A program made the position numbers and the translations under genes. Under the pieces are notes generated by a model. That model ran no database searches. It was given only the letters and a program-made list of their open reading frames with translations, and was not told the origin of the DNA. A DNA stretch of 35,387 bases from Rhodobacterales bacterium CG2_30_65_12 (lineage in GTDB: Bacteria; Pseudomonadota; Alphaproteobacteria; Rhodobacterales; Rhodobacteraceae): positions 1 to 35,387 of the forward strand of contig MNZL01000150.1 of NCBI GenBank assembly GCA_001873585.1. The letters run 5' to 3'. Each line of letters begins with the position of its first letter. Position 1 is the first letter of the stretch. This document shows, in pieces, positions 9,874-19,388 of this stretch.

Positions 9874-10247
9874 ATGCTTGCCGTTCTCGGCATCACCTTC
9901 CCGATCTTCGCCGTGGTCGCGCGTGGCTATGGCATAGTCTCGCGCCAGCTGGTGTTCCTACCCGCCGACATGAAGGTGCTGATCGCCTTCGTGTGGTTTT
10001 CCGCCACCACCGGGCCGGGCCGGCGCGGCGTGGGCGTGATGGGCATGACCTGCCCCAACTCAAGCTTCGTCGGCTATGCGCTGATGCTGATCGCCCTGAC
10101 CTCGCCGCGGCGATGCCGATGTTCACGATCTTCACGGTGTTTGCGCGGGAGGTGCGCCACGAAGGCCTTGCCTCGATCAACCACCCTGGCGCGACCACGG
10201 CGAGTTTCATCATCCTGAACCTGCTACTCTTGGTGCTCCTTCAGTGA
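9874..10247 (+). pseudogene. AEC-family (auxin efflux carrier) transporter remnant with internal deletions and a frameshift
   Basis: N-term MLAVLGITFPIFAVVARGYGIV...ADMKVL, then FVWFSATTGPGRRGVGVMGMTCPNSSFVGYALML, then in another frame AMPMFTIFTVFAREVRHEGLASINHPGATTASFIILNLLLLVLLQ. Only about 124 codons against about 300 for intact AEC proteins. Confidence 0.75.
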
Positions 10248-10362
10248 ATCGACGGAGGCATTTGACCCCCTCCGCCAAGCAAAGACACGTCGCGCCAAGT
10301 TATTCAAATGTCTTGACAAGTTGATCCAAAAATCCCGTGTGTGAAGCGACAGACTCGAACCA

Positions 10363-11259
10363 CTAGCCTGCCGTTGGCTTTTGTCTCGCAAGCTGCACCG
10401 CGAGGATACCAACCGTGATCACGGCGACGCCGATCACATCGAGCGCACTCAGTTTTTCGCCGAGCAGGAGCGCGGCGATGGTGACCCCGAAGAACGGGTT
10501 GAGAAAATGGAAGGTCGAGGCGCGCACCGGGCCGATCCGTCCCACCAGCGCGAACCACACCCAAGTGGCGCCGAGGCCTGGCACGAGGGTGGTGTAGAGG
10601 AAGGCGATAACAAGCGTCCAGCTCCAATTCACCTCGAAGGATTCAAGCACGAGCCCGAAGGGCGCGAGCACGGCAGCGCCGACGAGCATCTGCAGCCCGA
10701 CGACCATCAACAGGTTGCCGCCCGCCGCGGCGGTGCGCACGGTGAGCGTGGCGACGGCCAGCGCAACAGCGGCAACGATTCCCAGCACCAGCCCGGTAAG
10801 GTCGACCCCGCCAGAAATGCGGGTGCCCATGATCACGGCGACACCGGCAAAGCCGAGCATCAGCCCGCCCAGCGCCATCCGCGAGAGCCGGTCACGAAAC
10901 ACCGCCCAGCCGAGAAACGCCACGATCAGCGGCATCGACGAGGCGATAATCGAGGCCAGGCCCGCTTCGATCCATTGCATCGCCACGAAGTTGAGGCCGA
11001 GGTAGAGCGCGTTTTGGCTGACACCGAATACGACGACCGAAATCCACTGGCCCCGGGTGAGCGAGATCTTCTGCCCAAGCGAGGCGGCCAGCGCGATCCC
11101 GAGCAGGCCAGAGAAAACGAACCGCAGCGCGAGCGTGGTGATCGGCGGCGCATCGGCAACGATGATCCGCGCCGAAGTGAAGGCGGAAGACCACATCAAG
11201 ACAAACGCCAGCCCCATCAGGATGGAGCGCATATCAATACGCAAGGTCTTGAACTCCAT
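10363..11259 (-). CDS. DMT-superfamily (EamA) transporter
   Basis: Hydrophobic repeats; MGLAFVLMWSSAFTSARIIVADAPPITTLALRFVFSG; start taken at MEFKTLRIDMRS. Confidence 0.85.
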   Translation of the reverse strand: MEFKTLRIDMRSILMGLAFVLMWSSAFTSARIIVADAPPITTLALRFVFSGLLGIALAASLGQKISLTRGQWISVVVFGVSQNALYLGLNFVAMQWIEAGLASIIASSMPLIVAFLGWAVFRDRLSRMALGGLMLGFAGVAVIMGTRISGGVDLTGLVLGIVAAVALAVATLTVRTAAAGGNLLMVVGLQMLVGAAVLAPFGLVLESFEVNWSWTLVIAFLYTTLVPGLGATWVWFALVGRIGPVRASTFHFLNPFFGVTIAALLLGEKLSALDVIGVAVITVGILAVQLARQKPTAG

Positions 11260-11314
11260 ATGAAAAGGGCCGCCGTTTGGCGACCCTGATCGAAATCCTG
11301 CGGCAGTGCAAGGA

Positions 11315-11602
11315 TCAGCCGTTGGCGGCATCCTTGAGAGCCTTGGCGACGGTGACTTTCACCACCTTGTCGGCCTCTTTCTTGATCTGCTCGCCGGTGG
11401 CAGGGTTGCGCACGATGCGCTCGGGGCGCTCGCGCAGGTAAAACTTGCCGACGCCCGGAAGGGTGACGGCACCACCGCCCGACACTTCGCGGGTGATCAC
11501 CGAAACGATGCTGTCAAGCGCGTTGGTGGCGGTTTTCTTGTCCGAGCCCATCTCTTCTGCCAGAGCGGCCACCAGCTGGGTCTTGGTCATCGGTTTCGCC
11601 AT
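11315..11602 (-). CDS. HU-family DNA-binding protein
   Basis: MAKPMTKTQLVAALAEEMGSDKKTATNALDSIVSVITREVSGGGAVTLPGVGKFYLRERPERIVRNPATGEQI. Confidence 0.93.
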   Translation of the reverse strand: MAKPMTKTQLVAALAEEMGSDKKTATNALDSIVSVITREVSGGGAVTLPGVGKFYLRERPERIVRNPATGEQIKKEADKVVKVTVAKALKDAANG

Positions 11603-11669
11603 GTATTCTCTCCTCAATTATCCCACGACTTGGGTTTCATGGGCGGCATTTAACGTAATGTAGAGAAGC

Positions 11670-11689
11670 TGCACAACAATTTGTGTGCA
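11670..11689. promoter_or_regulatory. 20-bp dyad TGCACA-ac-AATT-tg-TGTGCA upstream of the HU gene
   Basis: 16 of 20 positions symmetric; about 70 bp upstream of the HU start. Confidence 0.4.
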
Positions 11690-11736
11690 TTTCGGTCAGA
11701 AAAATAACGGCTTTTCGCAAATCGGGCCGGCTTTTG

Positions 11737-13227
11737 CTAGAGAAAGGCCGTTTCGTCGAAAGAACGGAGTTTGCGGCTGTGGATGCGGTCGAGCGGCATC
11801 TCGCGCAGCCGTTCCATCGCCCGGATGCCGATCAGCAGGTGCCGACCGACTTGCTTGGTGTAAAACTCGGTAGCCATCCCGGGCAGCTTCAGCTCGCCAT
11901 GCAGCGGCTTGTCGGAGACGCACAGCAGCGTGCCGTAGGGCACCCGGAAGCGAAAACCATTGGCGGCGATGGTGGCGCTTTCCATGTCGAGCGCCACGGC
12001 GCGCGACTGGCTGAGGCGCAACACCGGGCCGGAGTGCTCGCGCAGCTCCCAGTTGCGGTTATCGAAGCTGGCCACGGTGCCGGTGCGCATGATCCGCTTG
12101 AGCTCGAAGCCCTCAAGCTCGGTCACTTCGGCCACCGCATCCTGCAACGCAATCTGAATCTCGGCCAGCGGCGGGATCGGCACCCAGATCGGCAAATCGT
12201 CGTCGAGCACCTTGTCTTCGCGCAGGTAAGCATGCGCCAGAACGAAATCGCCCAACCGCTGCGAATTGCGAAGCCCCGCACAATGACCAACCATCAGCCA
12301 GGCATGGGGCCTGAGCACGGCGATGTGGTCAGTCGCCGTCTTGGCGTTGGATGGGCCGACGCCGATATTTACCAGGGTAATCCCGCCGCCATCGGCGCGC
12401 TTGAGATGATAGGCAGGCATCTGCGGCAGCTTGGGAAGCGCCGGGATCTCGCCGTCGGCACTGGTAATTTCGGCGTTGCCGGGGGCGACAAAGGCGGTGT
12501 AGCCCGAGGCAGGATCACCCAGCACCGTGCGGGCAAAAGCCTCGAACTCCTCCACATAGAACTGGTAGTTGGTAAACAGAACGTGGTTCTGGAAATGCTC
12601 GGGCGTGGTGGCGGTGTAATGCGCCAGCCGCGCCAGCGAATAGTCGATCCGCTGGGCGGTGAACGGCGCGAGCGGATCGGAGCCATCTTCGTGGGTGTAG
12701 CCCATCCCGTTCACGATATCGTCGTTGGTGGTCGAAAGCTCGGGCACGTCAAACACGTCGCGCAGCGGAAAGGCCATCGCGCCTTCCTGCGGCACGGTGA
12801 TGTCAGACCGGCCCGCCACGGCGAAATGCACCGGGATCGGCGTGGCGGAATAGCCCACCCACACCGGCACGTCGTGGTTTTGGATCAACAGACCGATCTG
12901 TTGCACCAGGTAGTTGCGAAACAGATCGGGCCGGGTGATCGTGGTGGAATAGGTGCCGGGGCCGGCAACATGGCCAAACGCGAGCCGCGAGTCGACCTGG
13001 ACATGGCTCGCGGTGCGCAGGCGGATTTCCGGGTAATAGGCCCGAAACCGGCTTTCAGGCAATCCGGGCGCGCTGGCAGCCTGCGAAAAGGTGCGGGTGA
13101 GAAAGGCGCAAGCGGCATCGTAAAGCTCTGCCAACCGGGTTACGGCGGCAGCGGGATCGGTGAAGGCTTCGGGCGCCGGCGCGTCGGGTGTGACGACCGG
13201 AAGGGGCAGGGCATGGGCCAGCATCAT
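11737..13227 (-). CDS. amn: AMP nucleosidase
   Basis: 496 aa; DPAAAVTRLAELYDAACAFLTRTF...YPEIRLRT; C-terminal nucleoside phosphorylase-like region ALDMESATIAANGFRFRVPYGTLLCVSDKPLHGE. Confidence 0.92.
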   Translation of the reverse strand: MMLAHALPLPVVTPDAPAPEAFTDPAAAVTRLAELYDAACAFLTRTFSQAASAPGLPESRFRAYYPEIRLRTASHVQVDSRLAFGHVAGPGTYSTTITRPDLFRNYLVQQIGLLIQNHDVPVWVGYSATPIPVHFAVAGRSDITVPQEGAMAFPLRDVFDVPELSTTNDDIVNGMGYTHEDGSDPLAPFTAQRIDYSLARLAHYTATTPEHFQNHVLFTNYQFYVEEFEAFARTVLGDPASGYTAFVAPGNAEITSADGEIPALPKLPQMPAYHLKRADGGGITLVNIGVGPSNAKTATDHIAVLRPHAWLMVGHCAGLRNSQRLGDFVLAHAYLREDKVLDDDLPIWVPIPPLAEIQIALQDAVAEVTELEGFELKRIMRTGTVASFDNRNWELREHSGPVLRLSQSRAVALDMESATIAANGFRFRVPYGTLLCVSDKPLHGELKLPGMATEFYTKQVGRHLLIGIRAMERLREMPLDRIHSRKLRSFDETAFL

Positions 13228-15029
13228 GGCTCCTCGAACAATTCGGTGATTTCAAACTTCGTCACATCTACGAGGCCAAGATCGGAAATGCGCAGCTCGG
13301 GTATGACAACGAGCGCCAGCAGCGAGTGCTGCATATAGGCGTTGTTGAGCGTGCAGCCACATTCGGCCATCGCCTCGACCATACGCCCGGCCTTGAGCGC
13401 CACCGTCTGCGCATGCTCCTCGCTCATCAGCCCGGCAATGGGCAATTCGACCAACGCGATCTCTTCGCCATTGCGGAAGACGGTAATGCCACCGCCCACC
13501 TCGCCCAGCCGGTTCGCCGCCAGCGCCATGTTGGCCCGGTCGGTGCCAACCACGATCATGTGGTGGCTGTCATGCGCCACCGTCGAGGCCATGGCCATAT
13601 TGCCGGTATAGCCGAAGCCGGAGACAAAGCCATTCACCACGCCGCCGGTGCCGTGGTGGCGCTCAACGAGGGCGATCTGCACCACGTCATTTGCCGTGTC
13701 GGGCTCTACAATCGTGTCTATTACCGGCAAATCCGCCGTCAGCGCTTTGGTCGGGGCCTGGTTCTCGATCACGCCGATCACCTTCGCGGTCACGCTGTTG
13801 GCCCCCTCGGGTGCGCGGATCACAAAATCTTCCGCCGTGAGGGTCTTGCCCAGGTGCACCGTGTTGCGGGCATGGTCGGGCCAGGCAAGGTGCGGCGTTT
13901 CCACCGTGATTTCGCCGTTCAGCGCCACGGTTTGCCCGCGCGCGATCACCCGTTCGATCGGCAGCGATACCAGATCGGAGGTAAGCACCACGTCGGCCCG
14001 CCGCCCCGGTGCGATCGAACCAAGCTCGCGCTCAAGCCCGAAGTGTGTGGCGGTGTTGATCGTGGCCATTTGCAGCGCCACCAACGGCTCGGCGCCGCAG
14101 GCGATGGCGTGGCGCACGACGCGGTTCATGTGGCCCTCGTTCACCAGCGTGCCGGAATGGCTGTCGTCTGTGCACAGGATGAAGTTGCGCGGATCGAGGC
14201 CCTTTTGCGTTACCGCCGTGATCTGGCTTTCGACGTCATACCAGGCCGAGCCGAGCCGCATCATGCTCTTCATGCCCTGGCGCACCCGGGCAATGGCATC
14301 GGCCTCGCAGGTGCCCTCGTGATCGTCCGCCGGGCCACCTGCCACATAGGCGTGAAACGCCGGCCCCAGATCAGGCGATGCGTAATGCCCGCCCACAGTC
14401 TTGTGCGCGTTTTGCGTGGCGGCGATCTCGGCCAACATCTTGGCATCACCTGCCACCACACCGGGAAAGTTCATCATCTCGCCCAAGCCAACGATTCCGG
14501 GCCAGATCATCGCCTCGGCCACATCCTCAGCGCTGATCTCGAACCCCGTGGTTTCCAGCCCCGGCGCGGAGGGGGCGCAGGAGGGCATCTGGGTGAAGAT
14601 GCTGACCGGTTGCATCAGCGCCTCGTCATGCATCAGCCGCACGCCTTCGAGGCCCAGAACGTTGGCTATCTCGTGTGGATCGACAAACATGCTGGTGGTG
14701 CCATGCGGGATCACCGCGCGGGCAAACTCGGCGGGGGTGAGCATGCCGCTCTCGATGTGCATATGCGCATCGCACAGCCCGGGAATCAGGTAGCGCCCTT
14801 CGGCGTCGATAATCTCCGTCTCGGGGCCAATGCAATGGCTGGCATCGGGGCCAACATAGGCAAAGCGGCCCTCGGCGATGGCCACCTCCCAGCCGTCAAG
14901 CACCTCGCGGCTTTGCACATTCACCAGCTTGCCGCCGCGGATCACGCAATCGGCAGGCTCACGCCCGGCGGCAACGGCGATCAGGCGGGGGGCGACCTCG
15001 GGCCAGGATTTGATCGTTTGGTTCATCAT
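13224..15029 (-). CDS. ade: Adenine deaminase
   Basis: GRYLIPGLCDAHMHIESGMLTPAEFARAVIPHGTTSMFVDPHEIANVLG; stop overlaps the amn start (ATGA). Confidence 0.93.
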   Translation of the reverse strand: MMNQTIKSWPEVAPRLIAVAAGREPADCVIRGGKLVNVQSREVLDGWEVAIAEGRFAYVGPDASHCIGPETEIIDAEGRYLIPGLCDAHMHIESGMLTPAEFARAVIPHGTTSMFVDPHEIANVLGLEGVRLMHDEALMQPVSIFTQMPSCAPSAPGLETTGFEISAEDVAEAMIWPGIVGLGEMMNFPGVVAGDAKMLAEIAATQNAHKTVGGHYASPDLGPAFHAYVAGGPADDHEGTCEADAIARVRQGMKSMMRLGSAWYDVESQITAVTQKGLDPRNFILCTDDSHSGTLVNEGHMNRVVRHAIACGAEPLVALQMATINTATHFGLERELGSIAPGRRADVVLTSDLVSLPIERVIARGQTVALNGEITVETPHLAWPDHARNTVHLGKTLTAEDFVIRAPEGANSVTAKVIGVIENQAPTKALTADLPVIDTIVEPDTANDVVQIALVERHHGTGGVVNGFVSGFGYTGNMAMASTVAHDSHHMIVVGTDRANMALAANRLGEVGGGITVFRNGEEIALVELPIAGLMSEEHAQTVALKAGRMVEAMAECGCTLNNAYMQHSLLALVVIPELRISDLGLVDVTKFEITELFEEP

Positions 15030-15095
15030 GGGCCAATAGTGGAGAATCGGCGCCCGAGCGCAAGCCCCCTTGCATCGCACCGCATTGAACCCAAA

Positions 15096-15980
15096 ATGCC
15101 CAACATGACACAGACCTTGATCAGTTTCGGACACGGCTTTTCCGCCCGCGCGCTCACCCAACTCCTCCTGCCCGCCGGCTGGCGCGTGATCGGCACCACG
15201 CGCTCACCCGACAAGGCCAAGGCGCTTGAGGCGGCGGGCGTCGAGGCGATGGTCTGGCCGGGGGAAGACATGGCTTCGGCGCTGGCAGAGGCAACACACC
15301 TTTTGCTCTCCGCCGCGCCCGATGATGATGGCGACCCGGTGCTCGCCGCACTTGCCGGCGAGATCGCCGCCAATGCCGGGCATATCGAATGGGTGGGTTA
15401 TCTCTCCACCACCGGCGTTTATGGCGACCATCAGGGCGGCTGGGTGGACGAGCGCACACCGCTCACGCCCACCACCCGGCGCGGGCATCAGCGGGTGCTG
15501 GCCGAGGGCCAATGGCAAGCGCTGGCCGAGGCCACCGGGCTGCCCTTGCACATTTTTCGCCTCGCCGGGATCTACGGCCCGGGGCGCGGACCGTTTGCCA
15601 AGGTGCGGGCCGGCACGGCGCGGCAGATCGTCAAGAAAAACCAGGTGTTCAGCCGGATTCATGTGGACGATATCGCGCAAGTGCTGGCGGCGAGCATCGC
15701 CCGACCAAACCCGGGCGCCGTCTACAATGTGTGCGACAACGAAGCCGCCCCGCCGCAAGACGTGCTGGCCCACGCTGCCGCCTTGATCGGCATCGCCCTG
15801 CCGCCGGAAGAAGATTACATGACGGCGGAGATGACACCAATGGCCCGCAGTTTCTACGCCGAATCGAAGCGGGTGCGAAATACCCGGATCCGCAAAGAGC
15901 TTGGCGTAGAATTGCTTTATCCGACCTACCGTGAAGGGCTGGCGGCCCTGCTTGCGCTGGAGCGCGGCGCAAAAGAATAG
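15096..15980 (+). CDS. NAD(P)-binding SDR/epimerase-like protein
   Basis: Start MPNMTQTLISFGHGFSARALTQLLLPAGWRVIGTTRSPDKAKAL; YLSTTGVYGDHQGGWVDE; FRLAGIYGPGRGPF; SRIHVDDIAQVL. Confidence 0.88.
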   Translation: MPNMTQTLISFGHGFSARALTQLLLPAGWRVIGTTRSPDKAKALEAAGVEAMVWPGEDMASALAEATHLLLSAAPDDDGDPVLAALAGEIAANAGHIEWVGYLSTTGVYGDHQGGWVDERTPLTPTTRRGHQRVLAEGQWQALAEATGLPLHIFRLAGIYGPGRGPFAKVRAGTARQIVKKNQVFSRIHVDDIAQVLAASIARPNPGAVYNVCDNEAAPPQDVLAHAAALIGIALPPEEDYMTAEMTPMARSFYAESKRVRNTRIRKELGVELLYPTYREGLAALLALERGAKE

Positions 15981-16000
15981 GGCACCCGAAGGTGCCCTAT
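15977..16000. terminator. Hairpin between convergent genes, possible terminator
   Basis: atagggcacc-cgaa-ggtgccctat, perfect 10-bp stem including the stop codon; no good T tract. Confidence 0.5.
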
Positions 16001-16025
16001 CCGATACCGTTACCCATTTTCCTTG

Positions 16026-16214
16026 TCAGAGCAGGAAAAGCCCGGCCGCGACCGACAGCAGGAAGAACGCGGGCGGGATGATGTGTTGGTTTACCGACGA
16101 CGTTGCCGCCTGCTGCACGATCACCTCCGGCTCGATCACCGGACCGGCGATCGACCCAGCCATGGCCGTTGAGGCGACGAGAGCGAAGGCGGCACCGAGT
16201 AGAAGTTTTTTCAT
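16026..16214 (-). CDS. Short secreted/membrane protein of unknown function (62 aa)
   Basis: MKKLLLGAAFALVASTAMAGSIAGPVIEPEVIVQQAATSSVNQHIIPPAFFLLSVAAGLFLL; signal peptide plus C-terminal hydrophobic segment. Confidence 0.65.
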   Translation of the reverse strand: MKKLLLGAAFALVASTAMAGSIAGPVIEPEVIVQQAATSSVNQHIIPPAFFLLSVAAGLFLL

Positions 16215-16331
16215 GGCAATCCCCCGAAACGTGACATTTGAATGGGCGGATAATCGACTGACCGCCGGAGCGAGTCCAGCCGCTCCGGCGCAGGTTTGCC
16301 GCAACTGTTGCATTCGGGCGTCTCCCCCCGG

Positions 16332-18260
16332 TCAGGCGCGCTTGGCCTCGATATTGGCGATCCCCAGCGCCGCGAGCACCTTGGCCTCGATGTGGACGGC
16401 GGTAAGCCGGGCATCGGCATACATCTGGTCGGGGCTGCCATGGTCGATGAAGGTATCGGGCAGCACCATCGAGCGGAACTTGAGCCCGGCGTCAAACAGA
16501 CCGTTCTCAGCCAGAAGCTGCGCCACATGGCTGCCAAAGCCGCCCACCGCGCCCTCCTCGATGGTGATCAGCACTTCGTGGTCGCGCGCCAGCCTCAGGA
16601 TCATCTCCGCATCGAGTGGTTTCATGAACCGGGCGTCGGCCACCGTGGGGGTAATGCCGCGCTGGGCCAGGCGGTCCGCCGCACCCTGAGCGTGCGCGAG
16701 CCGGGTGCCGAGCGAAAGCAGCGCCACGCGCTTGCCCTCAGCCACGATCCGGCCTTTGCCGATCTCCAGCGGCGTGGGCACATCTGGCAGGTCCACCCCC
16801 ACGCCCTCGCCGCGCGGGTAGCGCACGGCGCTGGGCCCGTCATTGATTGCGTGTGCGGTGGCGACCATGTGCATCAGCTCGGCCTCGTCGGCGGGGGCCA
16901 TGATCACGAAACCGGGCAGATTGCCGAGATAGGACAGATCGAAGCTGCCGGCGTGGGTGGCGCCGTCCTGCCCCACCAGCCCGGCGCGGTCGACCATGAA
17001 GCGCACGGGGAGGTGCTGGATCGCCACGTCGTGCACGATCTGATCGTAGCCGCGTTGCAGGAAGGTGGAATAGAGCGCGCAGAAGGGCTTCATCCCGCCC
17101 GCCGCAAGACCGGCAGAAAAGGTGACGGCATGCTGCTCGGCAATTCCCACGTCGAAGGTGCGGGTGGGATAGCGCTCGGCCATCATGCCCACGCCGGTGC
17201 CGTCGGGCATGGCGGCGGTGATCGCCACCACCTTCTCGTCGCTCTCGGCAAGTTGGGTCAGCACCTTGCCGAACACGGCCGTGTAAGACGGCGCGTTGGA
17301 GGGCTTCTTTTCCTGCTTGCCAGTGAGCACGTCGAATTTTCCGGTGGCATGGCCGCGGTCGGCGGCCGCCTCAGCGGGCGCATAGCCTTTGCCCTTCTGG
17401 GTGATCACATGCAGCAGCACCGGGCCGGTCGCACGGTCATGCACCGTGCGCAACACGCCCACGAGGTGCTCGATATCGTGCCCGTCGATCGGGCCGATGT
17501 AGGAAAAGCCCAGCTCTTCAAAGATCGTGCCGCCCACAGTCATGCCCTTGAGCATTTCCTTGGCCCGGCGCGCGCCTTCCTGGAACGGTTCGGGCAGCAG
17601 GCCGATGGCGCCCTTGGCGGCGGCTTTGAGCTCCTGAAACGGCTCGGCCTCATAAAGCCGCGACAGATACGACGACAGCGCGCCGACGGGGGGCGCGATC
17701 GACATATCGTTGTCATTGAGGATGACAAACATCCGCTTCTTGAGAGCGCCGCCATTGTTGAGCGCCTCGAAAGCCATGCCGGCGGTCATCGCGCCGTCGC
17801 CGATCACGGCGATGGCGTCGCCCAGCGCCGGCTCGGGGCTGCCGCCGAGCTCGCGCGCCATGGTAAAGCCCACGGCGGCCGAGATCGAGGTGGAGCTGTG
17901 GCCCGCGCCGAACGGGTCGTAAGCACTCTCGGAGCGCTTGGTAAAGCCCGAGAGCCCGCCGCGCTGGCGCAGGGTGCGGATGCGCTCGCGTCGCCCGGTG
18001 AGGATCTTGTGCGGGTAAACCTGGTGGCCCACGTCCCATATCAGCCGGTCGCGCGGGGTATCAAACACATGGTGCAGCGCCACGGTCAGCTCGACCACGC
18101 CAAGCCCCGCGCCAAGATGCCCACCGGTTTCCGATACCGCGTTGATCGTCTCGGTCCGCACCTCGTCGGCAAGCTGGCGCAGCTCGGCGAGGCTGAGGCT
18201 CTTCATGTCTGCGGGCGATTTGATCCGGTCGAGCAGCGGGGTAACGGGGTGGTCGGACAT
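16332..18260 (-). CDS. dxs: 1-deoxy-D-xylulose-5-phosphate synthase
   Basis: 642 aa; [81 protein letters not shown] region. Confidence 0.97.
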   Translation of the reverse strand: MSDHPVTPLLDRIKSPADMKSLSLAELRQLADEVRTETINAVSETGGHLGAGLGVVELTVALHHVFDTPRDRLIWDVGHQVYPHKILTGRRERIRTLRQRGGLSGFTKRSESAYDPFGAGHSSTSISAAVGFTMARELGGSPEPALGDAIAVIGDGAMTAGMAFEALNNGGALKKRMFVILNDNDMSIAPPVGALSSYLSRLYEAEPFQELKAAAKGAIGLLPEPFQEGARRAKEMLKGMTVGGTIFEELGFSYIGPIDGHDIEHLVGVLRTVHDRATGPVLLHVITQKGKGYAPAEAAADRGHATGKFDVLTGKQEKKPSNAPSYTAVFGKVLTQLAESDEKVVAITAAMPDGTGVGMMAERYPTRTFDVGIAEQHAVTFSAGLAAGGMKPFCALYSTFLQRGYDQIVHDVAIQHLPVRFMVDRAGLVGQDGATHAGSFDLSYLGNLPGFVIMAPADEAELMHMVATAHAINDGPSAVRYPRGEGVGVDLPDVPTPLEIGKGRIVAEGKRVALLSLGTRLAHAQGAADRLAQRGITPTVADARFMKPLDAEMILRLARDHEVLITIEEGAVGGFGSHVAQLLAENGLFDAGLKFRSMVLPDTFIDHGSPDQMYADARLTAVHIEAKVLAALGIANIEAKRA

Positions 18261-18284
18261 GGCTGGTCCTGTCTCACTGATTAT

Positions 18285-19145
18285 TCATGTTTCCCGCGCA
18301 ATAACGAAGCGGGCGGCCTCTCGCAAGGTTTCTGCCCTTTCTCCATAGGGCGAAAGCGCGGCGACGGCTTCATTCACAAGGTCGCGTGCGCGGTTTTTCG
18401 CCGGCGCCAACCCGAGGAGCGATACGAAGGTGGCCTTGCCGGCACTGGCATCCTTGCCCACAGCCTTGCCCACGGTCGCCACGTCGCCCTCCACGTCGAG
18501 CACGTCATCAGCGATCTGGAAGGCAAGCCCGAGCGCTTCACCAAAGCGAGCCAAGGGGGCCGGGTCTTGCCCGGCAAGGAGTGCCCCCGACATCGCCGAC
18601 CAGCGGATCAGTGCGCCGGTCTTGCCGGCCTGCAGCGCGATAATCTCGTCGAGCGTGAGCGGACTGGCGGCGCTTTCGGCGGCGATATCGAGCGCCTGGC
18701 CCAGCACCATGCCACGCGCGCCTGCGGCCTCGGCCAGCGCGCGCGCGAGCGCCACGCGCACCTGCGCGCTTCCCACCTCATCGCGCATCACCAGCTCGAA
18801 CGCGGTCGATTGCAGCGCGTCACCGACGAGAATTGCGGTGGCTTCATCCCATTTGCGGTGCACGGTGGGCTGGCCCCGGCGCAGATCGTCATCATCCATC
18901 GCCGGCAAATCGTCATGCACGAGGCTGTAAGCGTGGATTGCCTCGATCGCGGCGGCGAGGAAGCGGGCAGCGCTCTCCGGCACCCCGAGCAGCGCCGCGC
19001 TCTCAAGCACGAGAAATCCGCGCAGGCCCTTGCCGCCGCGCACGGCATAAGCCATCGGCTCGGTCATCGGCCCGTTCTCGGGCAAGCTCTCGATCAGGCA
19101 GGCGCGCGCGGTAGCAGCGGCCTCGGCAAGACGTTTTTCAAACAT
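18285..19145 (-). CDS. ispA: Farnesyl/geranyl diphosphate synthase
   Basis: AYSLVHDDLPAMDDDDLRRGQPTVHRKWDEATAILVGDALQ and FQIADDVLD, the two Asp-rich motifs. Confidence 0.93.
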   Translation of the reverse strand: MFEKRLAEAAATARACLIESLPENGPMTEPMAYAVRGGKGLRGFLVLESAALLGVPESAARFLAAAIEAIHAYSLVHDDLPAMDDDDLRRGQPTVHRKWDEATAILVGDALQSTAFELVMRDEVGSAQVRVALARALAEAAGARGMVLGQALDIAAESAASPLTLDEIIALQAGKTGALIRWSAMSGALLAGQDPAPLARFGEALGLAFQIADDVLDVEGDVATVGKAVGKDASAGKATFVSLLGLAPAKNRARDLVNEAVAALSPYGERAETLREAARFVIARET

Positions 19146-19388
19146 TCAGAGGCCTTCGACGGGCTTGCTTCCGGTGGGACTGCCGTCGGCGTCAAGCGTG
19201 ATCGCGGCCACCTTTTCCTCGGCCTCCTTGAGCTTGACCTCACAGCGGGCCTTGAGCTTCGCCCCCCGCTCATACAGCGCGATCGACTGCTCCAGCGCCA
19301 CGTCGCCGCGCTCAAGCTGGCCCACCACCGCTTCGAGCTCGGCCATCGCCTCCTCAAAGCTCATTTCGGTCACATCTTTCTCGCTCAT
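19146..19388 (-). CDS. xseB: Exodeoxyribonuclease VII small subunit
   Basis: MSEKDVTEMSFEEAMAELEAVVGQLERGDVALEQSIALYERGAKLKARCEVKLKEAEEKV. Confidence 0.93.
   Translation of the reverse strand: MSEKDVTEMSFEEAMAELEAVVGQLERGDVALEQSIALYERGAKLKARCEVKLKEAEEKVAAITLDADGSPTGSKPVEGL

Noticed and set aside
10352-10361. tRNA T-loop-like string (minus strand ggttcgagtc) after the DMT transporter gene
   Set aside because: The flanking bases do not form a T stem and no acceptor or anticodon arm is present; probably chance.
11683-13338. 551-codon plus-strand ORF
   Set aside because: Antisense shadow of AMP nucleosidase.
13326-15095. 590-codon N-terminal extension of the SDR ORF
   Set aside because: Antisense to adenine deaminase; the real start is at 15096, where the Rossmann-like sequence begins.
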